Shown here: positions 17,021 to 26,085 of the stretch, piece by piece
Layout: every line of letters begins with the position of its first letter
Numbering within the stretch: position 1 is the stretch's first letter
Source: Deltaproteobacteria bacterium
GTDB lineage: Bacteria > Desulfobacterota > Desulfomonilia > UBA1062
Assembly: GCA_018433775.1 (NCBI GenBank)
Contig: JAHDQN010000020.1
Coordinates: 62,001 to 126,000 of the forward strand
DNA: 64,000 bases
Direction of reading: 5' to 3'
Program-made: the position numbers and the translations under genes
The notes under the pieces: model-generated
Told to the model about the DNA's origin: nothing
The model's database searches: none
The model's input: the letters and a program-made list of their open reading frames with translations, nothing else

Positions 17021-18142
17021 CTACACGAGCCTGCACTCGGGAGGCAGCGAGCCGGGCTTGGTCATCACCACCTGCCAGAGCTGTATGGAGCGTGACCGGA
17101 ACGCGCCGGCGGAGCTCAGGAGGTAGAACCGCCACATCCGGTGAAACCGCTCGTCATAGCGGTTTTTCAGCTCGGGCCAGTGACGTTCGAAGTTCTCGTA
17201 CCAGGCCATGAGCGTCCGGTCGTAGTCGGGTCCGAAGTTATGCCAGTCTTCCATGACCATGAGCCCTTCCATGGCCTGGCCGAGCTGTGCGATCGAGGGC
17301 ACCTGCCCGTTGGGAAAGATATACTTCGTGGTCCAGGGATTGCTGATGGTGATGCTCACGTTGCCCCCGATGGTGTGGAAAAACCCGATCCCATCGTGCT
17401 TGAGGGTCTTGTCCATCACCTCCATGTAGGTCCGGTAGTTTTTGTAGCCCACGTGTTCAAGGATTCCGATGGAGACGACCCGGTCGTATGTTCCTGTCAC
17501 CTCCCGGTAATCCTGGTACCTGATATCGACCGGCAGGCCTTTGCAGAGCTCTTTTCCCAGCGCCACCTGCTCCTTCGATATGGTGACCCCGGTTACCTCC
17601 GCACCATAGGTCTCCGCTGCATACCGGGCAAACGAGCCCCATCCGCACCCCAGGTCCAGAACCCGCATCCCGGGCTTTATCCCGGTCTTCCGGCATACCA
17701 GATCCATCTTGGCCACCTGGGCGTCATCAAGGTTTTTCGCGTTTCTCCAGTAACCGCAGGTATAGACCAGCCTCGAATCCAGCATCACGCGGTAGAGATC
17801 GTTCCCGATATCGTAGTGTCTCCTCCCCACCTCGTGGGCTCGCGCCCTCTTCTGAAGATTGAACAGCTTCGCCGTGAAGGCGTGCCAGGCGACCTGGAGG
17901 TTGCCTTTGAGCATTTTGTCGAGCCGGGCTCTGAGTGCCTTGTCGAACAGTTGATCCAGTGCCACGCAGTCCCACCATCCGTCCATGTAGGACTCGCCCA
18001 AGGCGAGCACGCCGCCGCGCATGACCCTGTCGTAAAAATCCCGGTGATGTACAGTGATATCCCACGGATTGTTTCCGTTGATCCCGATGCCCGCGGTGAG
18101 AAGGAGATCCCGCATGATACGCGGGGCATCATATTTCGCCAT
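17021..18142 (-). CDS. cfa: Cyclopropane-fatty-acyl-phospholipid synthase
   Basis: A 373-residue SAM-dependent lipid methyltransferase that adds a methylene across the double bond of membrane acyl chains. The SAM site is RVLDLGCGWGSFARYAAE and EVTGVTISKEQ; the N-terminal part has ALGESYMDGWWD and the conserved HYDIGNDLYRVMLDSRLVYT split region. The C-terminal NFGPDYDRTLMAWYENFE block is typical. ATG 18142 is chosen because GAGGGGGAAG precedes it; an upstream start at 18193 has none. It is the first gene of a pair with a GGR-like flavoprotein, suggesting membrane lipid remodelling. Confidence 0.93.
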   Translation of the reverse strand: MAKYDAPRIMRDLLLTAGIGINGNNPWDITVHHRDFYDRVMRGGVLALGESYMDGWWDCVALDQLFDKALRARLDKMLKGNLQVAWHAFTAKLFNLQKRARAHEVGRRHYDIGNDLYRVMLDSRLVYTCGYWRNAKNLDDAQVAKMDLVCRKTGIKPGMRVLDLGCGWGSFARYAAETYGAEVTGVTISKEQVALGKELCKGLPVDIRYQDYREVTGTYDRVVSIGILEHVGYKNYRTYMEVMDKTLKHDGIGFFHTIGGNVSITISNPWTTKYIFPNGQVPSIAQLGQAMEGLMVMEDWHNFGPDYDRTLMAWYENFERHWPELKNRYDERFHRMWRFYLLSSAGAFRSRSIQLWQVVMTKPGSLPPECRLV

Positions 18143-18781
18143 AACTTCCCCCTCATGCAGATGTTCATGCACTATTTCATGATATAAGGACATTGGGCAT
18201 TGTCAAGATCAACCATCCGAAACTATTGTTATTTTTGGCTTTTCCAGCAGCCCTGTCACCCGGGACCCGCCCCGTGTCCGAAAATAATTTCTCTTGAAGG
18301 GAAACCCGCCCCTGGAAGAATATGCCCTGCCCGCACAGAGGTCTCATGGTGAAGGCTTGGTTTGCCGAAAAAGGAAATTACTCCAGTAGTTCCATTATTT
18401 TTTCACCAGGCGGACTTCGTGCGCCGCCTGGTCTTTTATTCCACCGGTCCTGAAAGAGGGTGCCGCGGGATCTGATCTTTTCCCCTCTCCGGTCGCTCCT
18501 GAATTTCTCCAGGGCAGGGCCTCTTCATGCTTCCGGCCATGGCAGGGCTTCGCGGAGACCCGGTCCCCGGGAAGGATGTCCGGAAACACGGAAAGAACGC
18601 ACGCCCACGTCAAAAAAGCCGGCTCGGAGTTCAGTGAACAAGCCGCCGCCGGATGAAGAGATCACGGATCATTCCCCCGCAGGGTTACGGCTCTGAAGCA
18701 CCGGGCTTCCCGTTGCATGAGGCTGTCCGCCGGGCACATCCCTGCTTGCCGGAAGAGGCGTACCCGGGGCTTTCAGCGGTA
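18143..18781. other. Intergenic region between cfa and a lipoprotein gene
   Basis: About 640 bases. Short frames on both strands have no recognisable motif or ribosome binding site. The first ~100 bases are AT-richer and probably hold the cfa promoter. I see no RNA gene. Confidence 0.45.
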
Positions 18782-19879
18782 TCACTGGTGGGTTGCGCGG
18801 AAGCGTATCGCCAGGCAGTGCCCGGATCCCTGGGGAGTCGTCTGGTAGATGATCTGCTCGAAGACATCGATCTCCCAGGTTATCTTCACCATGTTCGCAT
18901 CGACTGCCTCGACCCGGCAGAAGATACCCCCCGCACCGTCTTCCGTGCCTGTCTCACCGGATTCCGAAGAGGAAAGAGCGTCGTCCTGCCTCACCTCGTA
19001 ATCCATGAGAAAGGTGTGCTCCCTCACGAATTCGCCCTCCCAGTTCCACTGGGCTGCGTCACCCGAGGCCAGCACCTTGGCAAAGGCACTGGCGGCATCG
19101 AAGGTGGCCGAACAGCCGTCTTCGCTGATCACGGCGACAATGCCGCTGTTGACATAGGTGAGGTTCCTGTCCACGATGGCGGTCATCCCGGTCTCCCTGC
19201 GCAGAACCGTCATGTGGGAATAGTGACAGACATTGTCGTTTCCCAGGTAACATTCACCGGGTCCGAAGGAGGGTTCCGTGCCTGTGTCCGGGAAATCCGA
19301 ATCGAGCGTCCGGGCATCGGCGGTGTCCACGGCTACGAGGTAGGTGCTGAAATGCCCCGATTCCACCACCGCCAGGTTGTTGACCGTATCGGCGCCGTAC
19401 AGGGGCATCTCCTCCCACCGGCCGTCCAGGATGTTGTAGTAGAGCACGAAGAGGTCTTCCTCCCGGACCGCGCGGCCGTCGATGATCCCGTCGTTGTTGG
19501 TGTCGTCATAGGGGAGATAGAGCAGGACCGGCTGGGAGAACCGGATGCCGTCCGGGTGGAAATCGATGCACCTTCCCCCTGTCCAACACCCGGCGGGGAG
19601 AGCGGCGGGGAGGCCCCTCCCGGACAGGGAGATGCCCTGTTCGCTGTCCAGCGCGCCGGCGGGAACATACACCTTGGCTCCGAAGATCACGCTGGCAGGG
19701 TCGGTGATTTCGACCACACCGCCTTCAGGGCCGATCACGACCGCTGCCGCCGTGCCGCCATCGCCGCTCTCGCCCCTGATTCTGCAGGCAGCCGCGGCAC
19801 ATGTCAGAACGAGCAGGATCGCCAGCCAGACTGCGGCCCGGTGCCTCGTGATGGTTCTTTGTGGATGTCTGCAGTCCAT
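18782..19879 (-). CDS. Secreted lipoprotein with an N-terminal ZU5-like domain
   Basis: A 365-residue exported protein. The N-terminus has a long hydrophobic stretch and a lipobox-like CAAAAC, so it is probably lipidated. Residues ~47-180 read VIGPEGGVVEI, AKVYVPAGALD and later FSQPVLLYLPYDDTNNDGIIDG, the pattern of ZU5-like beta domains in bacterial surface proteins; the DTNNDGIIDG loop could bind calcium. The C-terminal ~170 residues with several Cys are not recognised. The start is backed by GAAGGAC before ATG 19879. Its neighbour is the ECF sigma/anti-sigma/Spy-like operon 340 bases upstream, but coupling is uncertain. Confidence 0.75.
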   Translation of the reverse strand: MDCRHPQRTITRHRAAVWLAILLVLTCAAAACRIRGESGDGGTAAAVVIGPEGGVVEITDPASVIFGAKVYVPAGALDSEQGISLSGRGLPAALPAGCWTGGRCIDFHPDGIRFSQPVLLYLPYDDTNNDGIIDGRAVREEDLFVLYYNILDGRWEEMPLYGADTVNNLAVVESGHFSTYLVAVDTADARTLDSDFPDTGTEPSFGPGECYLGNDNVCHYSHMTVLRRETGMTAIVDRNLTYVNSGIVAVISEDGCSATFDAASAFAKVLASGDAAQWNWEGEFVREHTFLMDYEVRQDDALSSSESGETGTEDGAGGIFCRVEAVDANMVKITWEIDVFEQIIYQTTPQGSGHCLAIRFRATHQ

Positions 19880-20218
19880 GTCCGGTCCTTCAAGAAACGG
19901 GCGCCTTCACGCAAGGCGCCTCTTTTGTCTCTTATCGTCACCGGAGCACCGGGGGATGAATCCGGCTCAACACGTAGTGAAGGCGATGAATGAGGATCCG
20001 GGGAAAAAGCCCGCGCAACGGGGCACAGAGACTGCCACCCGCAAGGAATCGATGGAAAGAAACACGGCGCCGGGGAGAGAACCCAGGTTCCCGGCATCAG
20101 GCGAAAGGGAACCGCCCGCTGTCTCCCCGCCAGGGAAGCCGCAGCCGGCGTCCATGCTCCGAACGGCTCGGGGGAAAGCCTGGTCCGGGAGGCCTGAAAG
20201 CGGCCGGCCGACACCGTC
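19880..20218. other. Intergenic region, nothing recognised
   Basis: About 340 GC-rich bases between the Spy-like gene and the lipoprotein gene. Frames are open on both strands but lack ribosome binding sites and motifs. No clear terminator with a T-tract is visible. Confidence 0.4.
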
Positions 20219-20686
20219 TCACTGGGGAGCAGGGGGAGTATCCGGAGCGCCTCCCCTTTTTTCTCTCTTGCCGTGGAGATCCCTGGCCATTGTCATGAGT
20301 CTCTGGTAGCGTTCGTGCCCGAGTATCTTCCTCACCTCCAGGAGATACCGGAAACGCTCCGTGGAGAGCTTCCCGCGGTAGCGCTCGATCTTTCTGAACT
20401 GGTCCATGGCCGCCTTTTCGTCCAGATCCTGCTGATCGAGGATGTTCTCCAGCTCGAAGCGCTCCCGCTCCAGGTCGTTCTTGATATCGATCAGGCCCCG
20501 CCGGTTCTGCACATAGAGCGCGTCCAGCGAGTCCTTGTCAGCCTGGCTCAGCGCCAGTGCATCCGCCACCTCGGGCATCCGCCACCATCTGCCCGGAGGC
20601 CCATCGCCCCTCATTGCCTCGGCAGCGGCCGGATACACGAGCATGACCGCACAGGCCACGAGCACTGCGACATTCTTCCTTCTCAT
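20219..20686 (-). CDS. Spy/CpxP/CnrX-like periplasmic protein
   Basis: A 155-residue exported helical protein. It has a signal peptide ending in YPAAAEA and a helical body with the LTXXQ-like pattern ALSQADKDSLDALYVQNRRG and later DQFRKIERYRGKLSTERF. This fits the Spy/CpxP/heavy-metal sensor group that binds misfolded protein or metals in the periplasm. ATG 20686 follows AGGAGG. It ends the operon of an ECF sigma factor and its anti-sigma factor, an order reminiscent of CnrH/CnrY/CnrX. No efflux genes are adjacent, so a metal role is not proven. Confidence 0.75.
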   Translation of the reverse strand: MRRKNVAVLVACAVMLVYPAAAEAMRGDGPPGRWWRMPEVADALALSQADKDSLDALYVQNRRGLIDIKNDLERERFELENILDQQDLDEKAAMDQFRKIERYRGKLSTERFRYLLEVRKILGHERYQRLMTMARDLHGKREKRGGAPDTPPAPQ

Positions 20687-20687
20687 C

Positions 20688-21230
20688 TCATACCTCCTTT
20701 GTTCCCGATTCCTGATCCGTGCTCCAGCCTTCCACGGGTACGATGAAATCGAATATCTCCTCGTCGATTCCGGACGTTTCCTCGGGAGAGATCTCCCGGT
20801 ATGCATCGGGCAGCGGGTTTTCCTCCAGCACGATGACCTCTGCCAGAAGCATCTCGTCCTCGGCCATCTCCCGTGCCACGTCCTGGTAGCTCTCGGGGGA
20901 GAGACCGCCGCGAAACAGGGCCCACACGGCGATCAGCATCACCAGTGCAAGGCTGAAGGCCGTTCCCCAGGCGAGCCGCCATCCGAAGGCAGGCCTGTGC
21001 GGCTGTGCAGACTCCTCGACCGGCAGGGCAGGCCTCCGCACAGGCCCGGGGGTATATTCCGCAGCCGTGTGTTCGAGCCGGCGAAGCCCGCCTTCCAGGC
21101 GCCGCAGCTCTTCTCTGCAGACCGGGCACTCATCCAGGTGGCGCCTCTGCTCCCCGTCCAGATCGTTTTCGTCCACCACGCAACGGATCACCTGTCCGAT
21201 GTCGCACCGGGTTTTTTTATCATCGCTCAT
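20688..21230 (-). CDS. Zinc-finger anti-sigma factor (membrane anchored)
   Basis: A 180-residue anti-sigma protein. The ZAS-type zinc motif is HLDECPVCREEL (His-X3-Cys-X2-Cys), with upstream residues in the first 30 positions contributing to the sigma-binding domain. A single membrane segment (LAWGTAFSLALVMLIAVWAL) separates it from an acidic periplasmic part of about 65 residues. Its ATG overlaps the stop of the sigma gene by four bases and the next gene starts one base after it stops, so all three are translationally coupled. Confidence 0.88.
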   Translation of the reverse strand: MSDDKKTRCDIGQVIRCVVDENDLDGEQRRHLDECPVCREELRRLEGGLRRLEHTAAEYTPGPVRRPALPVEESAQPHRPAFGWRLAWGTAFSLALVMLIAVWALFRGGLSPESYQDVAREMAEDEMLLAEVIVLEENPLPDAYREISPEETSGIDEEIFDFIVPVEGWSTDQESGTKEV

Positions 21231-21844
21231 GACATCTCCTCCTTAAGGAGCCCCGAGAGGTCTCTTTCCCTGCGGAACTTCTCCACGGCGCGATAAAGAT
21301 GCGTCTTGACCGTGCTCTCGTTCTTTTCCATCACCTCTGCGACCTCCCTGATGCACAGGCCGTCGAGAAACCTCAGCCTGAACACCTCGCGCTCGGACGG
21401 TGAAAGCCGGGAGAAAAACTCCTTGAGACGGGTCCAGAACTCCTTGCGCTCCAGATAATCGGGACCGCCGCCGATCGGATCCGGAACCTCGCCTTCGTCC
21501 CGTTCCCGGGTGAACAGGGTGAAGATGGAACGCAGGCGTTTCTTCCTCAGGAAGTCGTTGACCGCATTCAGCGCGATCCGGTAGAGCCAGGACTTGAACA
21601 GCTCCGGATCCCGCAGGGACCTCACCCCCTGAAAGGCCCGCACGAAGATCTCCTGCGTGATGTCCTCCGCGTCCATGCGCGAGGTGATCCGGCTGTACAC
21701 CATGGCGAATATCCTCCGGTGATAGGTATTCATGAGCTCTTCGAACGCCTCCCGATCTCCCGCCACCGCCCGCCTTACGGCCGCGGCCTGGTCGGGCCGG
21801 TCGCGGAGATCGGCGCCGCCGCCCTGCATCACTGCCATGCCCAT
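21227..21844 (-). CDS. ECF-subfamily RNA polymerase sigma factor
   Basis: A 205-residue sigma-70 of the extracytoplasmic-function type. Region 2 is AYxR-like: RRIFAMVYSRITSRMDAEDI, TQEIFVRAFQGVRS, FKSWLYRIALNAVNDFLR; region 4 is LSPSEREVFRLRFLDGLC and IREVAEVMEKNESTVKTHLY. Regions 1.1 and 3 are absent. It heads a three-gene operon with its zinc-finger anti-sigma factor and a Spy-like periplasmic protein, so it probably responds to envelope or metal stress. No obvious ECF autoregulatory promoter could be confirmed by eye. Confidence 0.93.
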   Translation of the reverse strand: MGMAVMQGGGADLRDRPDQAAAVRRAVAGDREAFEELMNTYHRRIFAMVYSRITSRMDAEDITQEIFVRAFQGVRSLRDPELFKSWLYRIALNAVNDFLRKKRLRSIFTLFTRERDEGEVPDPIGGGPDYLERKEFWTRLKEFFSRLSPSEREVFRLRFLDGLCIREVAEVMEKNESTVKTHLYRAVEKFRRERDLSGLLKEEMS

Positions 21845-22062
21845 CTCTTCTCTGCTCTCATCCTCATCCCCGCCGCCTCAGGTCCGCCTGTCCGAGGCAG
21901 CTTCCGCGGCTTCCACGGGTTCGGGAAACGCCTTCCCGCTTCCCTTTAGCAGCGGTCGTTCGATATGCGGCTGCCCATAGAGACGGGGGAACAGAACTTT
22001 TTGTCTACAAAAATGATCTCTCTCCTTAAAAAAAAGATGCCCCAAGGCCGAACGCGGGCTCA

Positions 22063-22551
22063 TCACTGCCGCACCGGGATGCGCATCACCCTGGCCTCGT
22101 GGCCGGTGAGCGCCAAGAAACGCCGGATGTCGTCCACGGCCATAATCAGGGTGCTCGTGTTCACCAGGGGATGGCACTGCATGGTCTCGCATTGCCAGAG
22201 ATCCTGGTCCACGATCACCTCCACCCGGCCGTCATGGTCGTTGAGAGCGGCCAGGATCGTGACCGATCCCGGGGTGAGGCTCAAGTACCGCATAAGCCGC
22301 TCCTCCGATGCGAAGCTCAGGCCCTTGGCCGAGAGGAGCCCCTCCATGGCCTTGATATCCACCGACTTCTCCGCGCCGACCGTGACCAGGAAGTGCCTGC
22401 GGCCCTTCCTGTCCCTCAAAAAGAGGTTCTTGGTCTTTGCCGCGTCCGAGGGGATGGAGAGGAGATCGGCCTGCTCGCAGGTGAAGACCGCCTCGTGATC
22501 GTAGCGCTCGTAGGGGATCGTGTGGGTGTGGAGAAACTCGTAGATATCCAT
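22063..22551 (-). CDS. YbaK/ProX-type aminoacyl-tRNA deacylase
   Basis: A 162-residue YbaK/EbsC-family protein that hydrolyses mischarged tRNA in trans. The pattern is DIYEFLHTHTIPYERYDHEA, then KNLFLRDRKGRRHFLVTV with the catalytic Lys in AKTKNLF, and VTILAALNDHDGRVEVIVD near the end. It matches the ProX/prolyl-tRNA editing subgroup. ATG 22551 follows AGGAGG by seven bases; the frame remains open for 370 bases upstream, but that extension has the composition of non-coding sequence. Confidence 0.9.
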   Translation of the reverse strand: MDIYEFLHTHTIPYERYDHEAVFTCEQADLLSIPSDAAKTKNLFLRDRKGRRHFLVTVGAEKSVDIKAMEGLLSAKGLSFASEERLMRYLSLTPGSVTILAALNDHDGRVEVIVDQDLWQCETMQCHPLVNTSTLIMAVDDIRRFLALTGHEARVMRIPVRQ

Positions 22552-22645
22552 GAATGGCCTCCTGCAAACAGATATTCCCTTCTTGTGTACCGTGCTGCGC
22601 CTGAGGCTCCGGCCCTTCCGGACCCTTCCTCCGCAGGCGCGTCCA

Positions 22646-22908
22646 TCACTCCCTCCTGCCCGGCAGGTGCCTCCTGACCTGGATGAGCCAGAACCCGAGA
22701 CTGTAGACAACGAGAAAGGCCGGGGAGAGGGCGCTCTGTTTTCCGTGACAGGCCCATGATACGGCATCGGTCCATCGCCGCCCTGCCCGGCCCGGGACCG
22801 GACCGGACTGCCGCCTTCCTCAGACCCGCCGTCCGCGGAAACCGCCGCGCCGCACCATATCACCGCCAGCACCGCTGCACCGGCCACGAGGAGCAAGACA
22901 GGTCTCAT
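22646..22908 (-). pseudogene. Possible small membrane protein with a broken frame
   Basis: From ATG 22908 a signal-peptide-like start is seen (MRPVLLLVAGAAVLAVIWC then AAVSADGG). In a shifted frame the same stretch ends with a membrane segment and basic tail (SPAFLVVYSLGFWLIQ, then VRRHLPGRRE) before TGA at 22646. Together they would make a protein of about 87 residues with signal peptide and C-terminal anchor, but one frame change is needed. The family is unknown and this may be chance. Confidence 0.25.
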
Positions 22909-23036
22909 CCTTCCGCGCCGCATATCCCCATGTCCCCTTCTTCATGCCGCCCCCGGCTCCTGCCCGGATCAGGGACGAAAGGCATCCCGCCCCGGGGTGA
23001 ACCGCACCAGGGGTGCGCCGCAAACCGCGCCGCCCG

Positions 23037-23609
23037 TCAAAACGGGAGGATGATCTCTTCCAGCCTTCGCTTGGGAACGTGGTGCACCCCTTTTTCATCT
23101 CTCCAGTATTCAATGCCCCCTTCGTCACCCGCCTCTTCGATCGCCACCTCTTCCACGGGGCTGCCCAGCGCGATGACCAGGAGTATCTCGAACCGGGCGG
23201 GAATCTTCAGGGCCTCCCTGAGCTGATTACGCTGGACCGAGGCGATCATGCAGCCGCCCAGGCCCCGTTCCACGGCGCCCAGAAGGATATTCTGGGCCGC
23301 GATTCCGTGATCGCAGCCGAATGTCTTGGAAACGGCCGTATCGCCCAGGACAATGATGTAGGCCGTCGGCCGCTCGCCTTCGCCGGGTCCCGGCCAATCC
23401 TTCAGGAATGCTGCCCACGCCAGGTGGGGAAAGATGAGCCGGTTTTTCTTCGGCTCCCACGAGAGGATGTATTTCAGAGGCTGGAAATTTCCTGCGGACG
23501 CAGACAGCCGCGCCAGGTCCACCAGGTCCCTGAGCACCTCGGGCCCCACCGGCACATCCTCCCTGAACCTCCGGTACGACCTGTTCTTCTCGATCAGATC
23601 CCGAATCAT
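23037..23609 (-). CDS. Nitroreductase family protein
   Basis: A 190-residue FMN-dependent nitroreductase-fold protein. The N-terminal KNRSYRRFREDVPV provides the FMN phosphate Arg residues, ARLSASAGNFQPLKYIL the conserved Ser/Asn-Gln motif, and AAQNILLGAVERGLGGCMIAS the dimer helix; LVIALGSPVEE ends the core. Anaerobe members reduce quinones, flavins or nitro-compounds. It lies 127 bases downstream of the DUF169 gene on the same strand. Substrate unknown. Confidence 0.9.
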   Translation of the reverse strand: MIRDLIEKNRSYRRFREDVPVGPEVLRDLVDLARLSASAGNFQPLKYILSWEPKKNRLIFPHLAWAAFLKDWPGPGEGERPTAYIIVLGDTAVSKTFGCDHGIAAQNILLGAVERGLGGCMIASVQRNQLREALKIPARFEILLVIALGSPVEEVAIEEAGDEGGIEYWRDEKGVHHVPKRRLEEIILPF

Positions 23610-23736
23610 GATTTCTCCTCGTTCTTGTTCATCGTCCCCGGACAGTCACCCGGGGTTGTCCGGGAGCGTTCCCGGCCCGTACGGCCCCGGCGGGAACGGC
23701 GGCCTGCACGGCCCTGCCGGGACTGATCCTCCCCGG

Positions 23737-24498
23737 CTACGCCACCCGTATGGACTGTTCCGCCCGCGCCTTTTTCAGGTTTCTCAGGAAGGGCTTGTGG
23801 AGAAAGCTCTGATCGTCAAGGGCGCAGAGGCGCTCGAACATGGGTTTGGTGACGGTAAACGCCAGGATGTCCCGGGGGAGGTACTGGCGCATGGCTATGT
23901 CGGTGGCCCCGATCATGGCCTGGGGAGCCTCCGGATCGTCGAACAGGGGCAGGAGCTCCATGCACCCTGACCCGAAGGGGGCGATCACGGGCGGAGGATC
24001 ATCGGGGGCGGCATCGTAATTGGCGCCGATGATGAGTACGCTCAACTGGTCGGGGTTGACGAAAAAGGTGACACTCTTGAGATACTCGTATTTCTCCTCC
24101 CTGACCGGTCCCATGAGAAGAAAGGGATGCTTCTGTACATAGGGCCTTCTCCGGTCGATCCACTCCCCCATGACCTCGGGGGATCTCTTCAGCCCCTCTC
24201 CCTCTACCAGAAAGCGGATATATTCATCCCGCGACCTTGTCTGGACATCGCACAGACAGTTGCCTGCCCCCCCGCACCCGAAATTGTCGCGGGTGATCAC
24301 GAGGGTTTCTCCCTTGCGGAAGTTCTCGAAAAAGCAGAAGATGCACATGTGCTTCCCCGGATCGGGCGCCACCAGGGGCGCGAACCCCCCGGTATCGGGC
24401 GCGTCGTAGAAGCCGAGCAGGGGAAGGGTCAGGTCCATCTCCATGATCAGTCTCGTTGCATCGGGCACCATGGATATCTCCTTTGCATTGGGTTTCAT
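23737..24498 (-). CDS. DUF169 family protein
   Basis: A 253-residue protein of the DUF169 (COG2043) family, common in anaerobes and methanogens. The Cys-rich segment CIFCFFENFRKGETLVIT then GCGGAGNCLC is characteristic, as is the later VLIIGANYDAAPD and APFGSGCMELLPL. The biochemical function of the family is not established; the Cys cluster could bind a metal or cofactor. It starts at ATG 24498, 224 bases after the REC-HDOD gene ends. Confidence 0.85.
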   Translation of the reverse strand: MKPNAKEISMVPDATRLIMEMDLTLPLLGFYDAPDTGGFAPLVAPDPGKHMCIFCFFENFRKGETLVITRDNFGCGGAGNCLCDVQTRSRDEYIRFLVEGEGLKRSPEVMGEWIDRRRPYVQKHPFLLMGPVREEKYEYLKSVTFFVNPDQLSVLIIGANYDAAPDDPPPVIAPFGSGCMELLPLFDDPEAPQAMIGATDIAMRQYLPRDILAFTVTKPMFERLCALDDQSFLHKPFLRNLKKARAEQSIRVA

Positions 24499-24722
24499 CC
24501 CTGTTTACCAAACACGATCCGGACATTTCGTCTACGGGAAAATGACGGGGCAGGAGAATCGTCGCGAACAGGCACCCGGTCACCGGGTTTCATCTCCGCT
24601 CCAGTGAGGCGGCGTCCCCTTCGGCATGACCAGCGAAGCGACCCCTTACCGGAGGCCTCCCGGGAAAAGTCTTGCGGGCGATCCCGGAGCGGTGCCCGCA
24701 CACGGCCCTGCACGCCCCCGGT

Positions 24723-26018
24723 TCAGTCGAGATAGTGTTTCAGCTCTTCCATCCGCTGCCTGACCTCCTTCTGCACAGCGGCGATCGTGCCGCCGTCGAG
24801 CCCCAGCTTTCCCGCCGAGGGCACTGCAGAGAGATCCGCCGGCGCCTGCCCATCCAGGCCATATCCCATGGCGCTGACGAGCGCGTTGGCGAAATGAACC
24901 ACCATCAGCTCCCGGGAAAAAGAGTCGATCTCGTCATCGAGATGATGCTTCAGAGCGACGTTGACATAGATCTCGGGGAAGCACCACCGCTTCAGGAGCA
25001 CGGCCCCGGCCTTGTCGTGGTATGCGCCCAGGATCTGGAACAGCTCCCGGGACTCCACCGCCTCGGATGTCTTTTTCTCCATCTCTCCCACCACCTGCAC
25101 CAGGAGGAGCTTCCCGATGTCATGGAGCAGCCCCAGGGTGAAGGGGTCTTCCTGGAGGCTTACGCGCAGGCTTTCGGTGACGATCTGGGCGGCATGGGCA
25201 CAGGAAAGCGAGTGCTCCCAGAGCTGATCCATCAGGCCGGTATACTTCCGGTCCTTTGCCAGGTAGAGCTCGTGGTTGGCGATGGCGTTTACGGTCTGCT
25301 GGGTGGTCTCGAGCCCGAGGCGGCCGATGGCCTGATCGAGGGTCCGGTTCTCCACGACACCCCGGTAGTACGAGGAGTTGGAGATGCTGATGAGCTTGGA
25401 GGTGATGGCGGCGTCCGACTTCAGGAACTCGGCGATATCCTGGATGTTCGCCCCGGCATCGGTCAGCTCCTTGAACTTGGAGTGGATCTGGGGCAGGGTG
25501 GGCAGGTTGATCTCGCCGCGCTTGAAACGGATGATGATCGTTTCGAGCAGGCCGCTCCTGCCTCCCTCTTCACCCGGCTCCGCCGGATCCTGTTCCGGCA
25601 GGTCCGTCCCGGCGCCGTCGTCCCGGACAACGAAACCGTGCCGCTGCACCTTCCCGATCACGGTATCATACGTGAACGGCTTGGTGATGAAATCGTCGCA
25701 GCCCGCCTGGACACAGGCCAGAATGGTTTCCTTGTCAGCCTGGGTGGTCACCATGAAGATCTTTGCCCGCCGGTCCTTCGGCACATCGCTTTCGTTTTCG
25801 AGTCTCCGGATGGTCCGCAGCGCCTCGGTGCCGTCCATCTCCGGCATGAGGATATCCAGGATCACCAGATCGAAGTGCGAAGAGTTTTCCCAGGCGTCCC
25901 TGCACGCTTCGACGGCGCTTATGCCGTCCATCACGGCCTCGCACTCCCCAATGTCCTTCAGGATCTTCTGCAGCTTCTTCCTGCTGACGAGTTCGTCGTC
26001 CGCTACAAGAATCTTCAC
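24723..26018 (-). CDS. Response regulator with HDOD output domain
   Basis: A 431-residue protein: receiver domain at residues 1-130 with phospho-Asp55 (LVILDILMPEMDG) and the conserved Lys in FITKPF, then an HDOD domain at about 150-400 (LPTLPQIHSKFKELTD, ISNSSYYRGVVENRTLDQAI, LLHDIGKLLLVQV). HDOD proteins act in regulatory complexes such as cyclic-di-GMP, motility or stress control and usually lack enzyme activity, although HDIGKLL resembles an HD pair. A lone Hpt protein is encoded 67 bases upstream on the same strand, so a phosphorelay is likely. Confidence 0.92.
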   Translation of the reverse strand: MKILVADDELVSRKKLQKILKDIGECEAVMDGISAVEACRDAWENSSHFDLVILDILMPEMDGTEALRTIRRLENESDVPKDRRAKIFMVTTQADKETILACVQAGCDDFITKPFTYDTVIGKVQRHGFVVRDDGAGTDLPEQDPAEPGEEGGRSGLLETIIIRFKRGEINLPTLPQIHSKFKELTDAGANIQDIAEFLKSDAAITSKLISISNSSYYRGVVENRTLDQAIGRLGLETTQQTVNAIANHELYLAKDRKYTGLMDQLWEHSLSCAHAAQIVTESLRVSLQEDPFTLGLLHDIGKLLLVQVVGEMEKKTSEAVESRELFQILGAYHDKAGAVLLKRWCFPEIYVNVALKHHLDDEIDSFSRELMVVHFANALVSAMGYGLDGQAPADLSAVPSAGKLGLDGGTIAAVQKEVRQRMEELKHYLD

Positions 26019-26085
26019 AGCACCTCCTTACCACAAGACAGGCATTCCATTCATCATCCTGTTTCGGGAGCACGCCACGCTGCCC

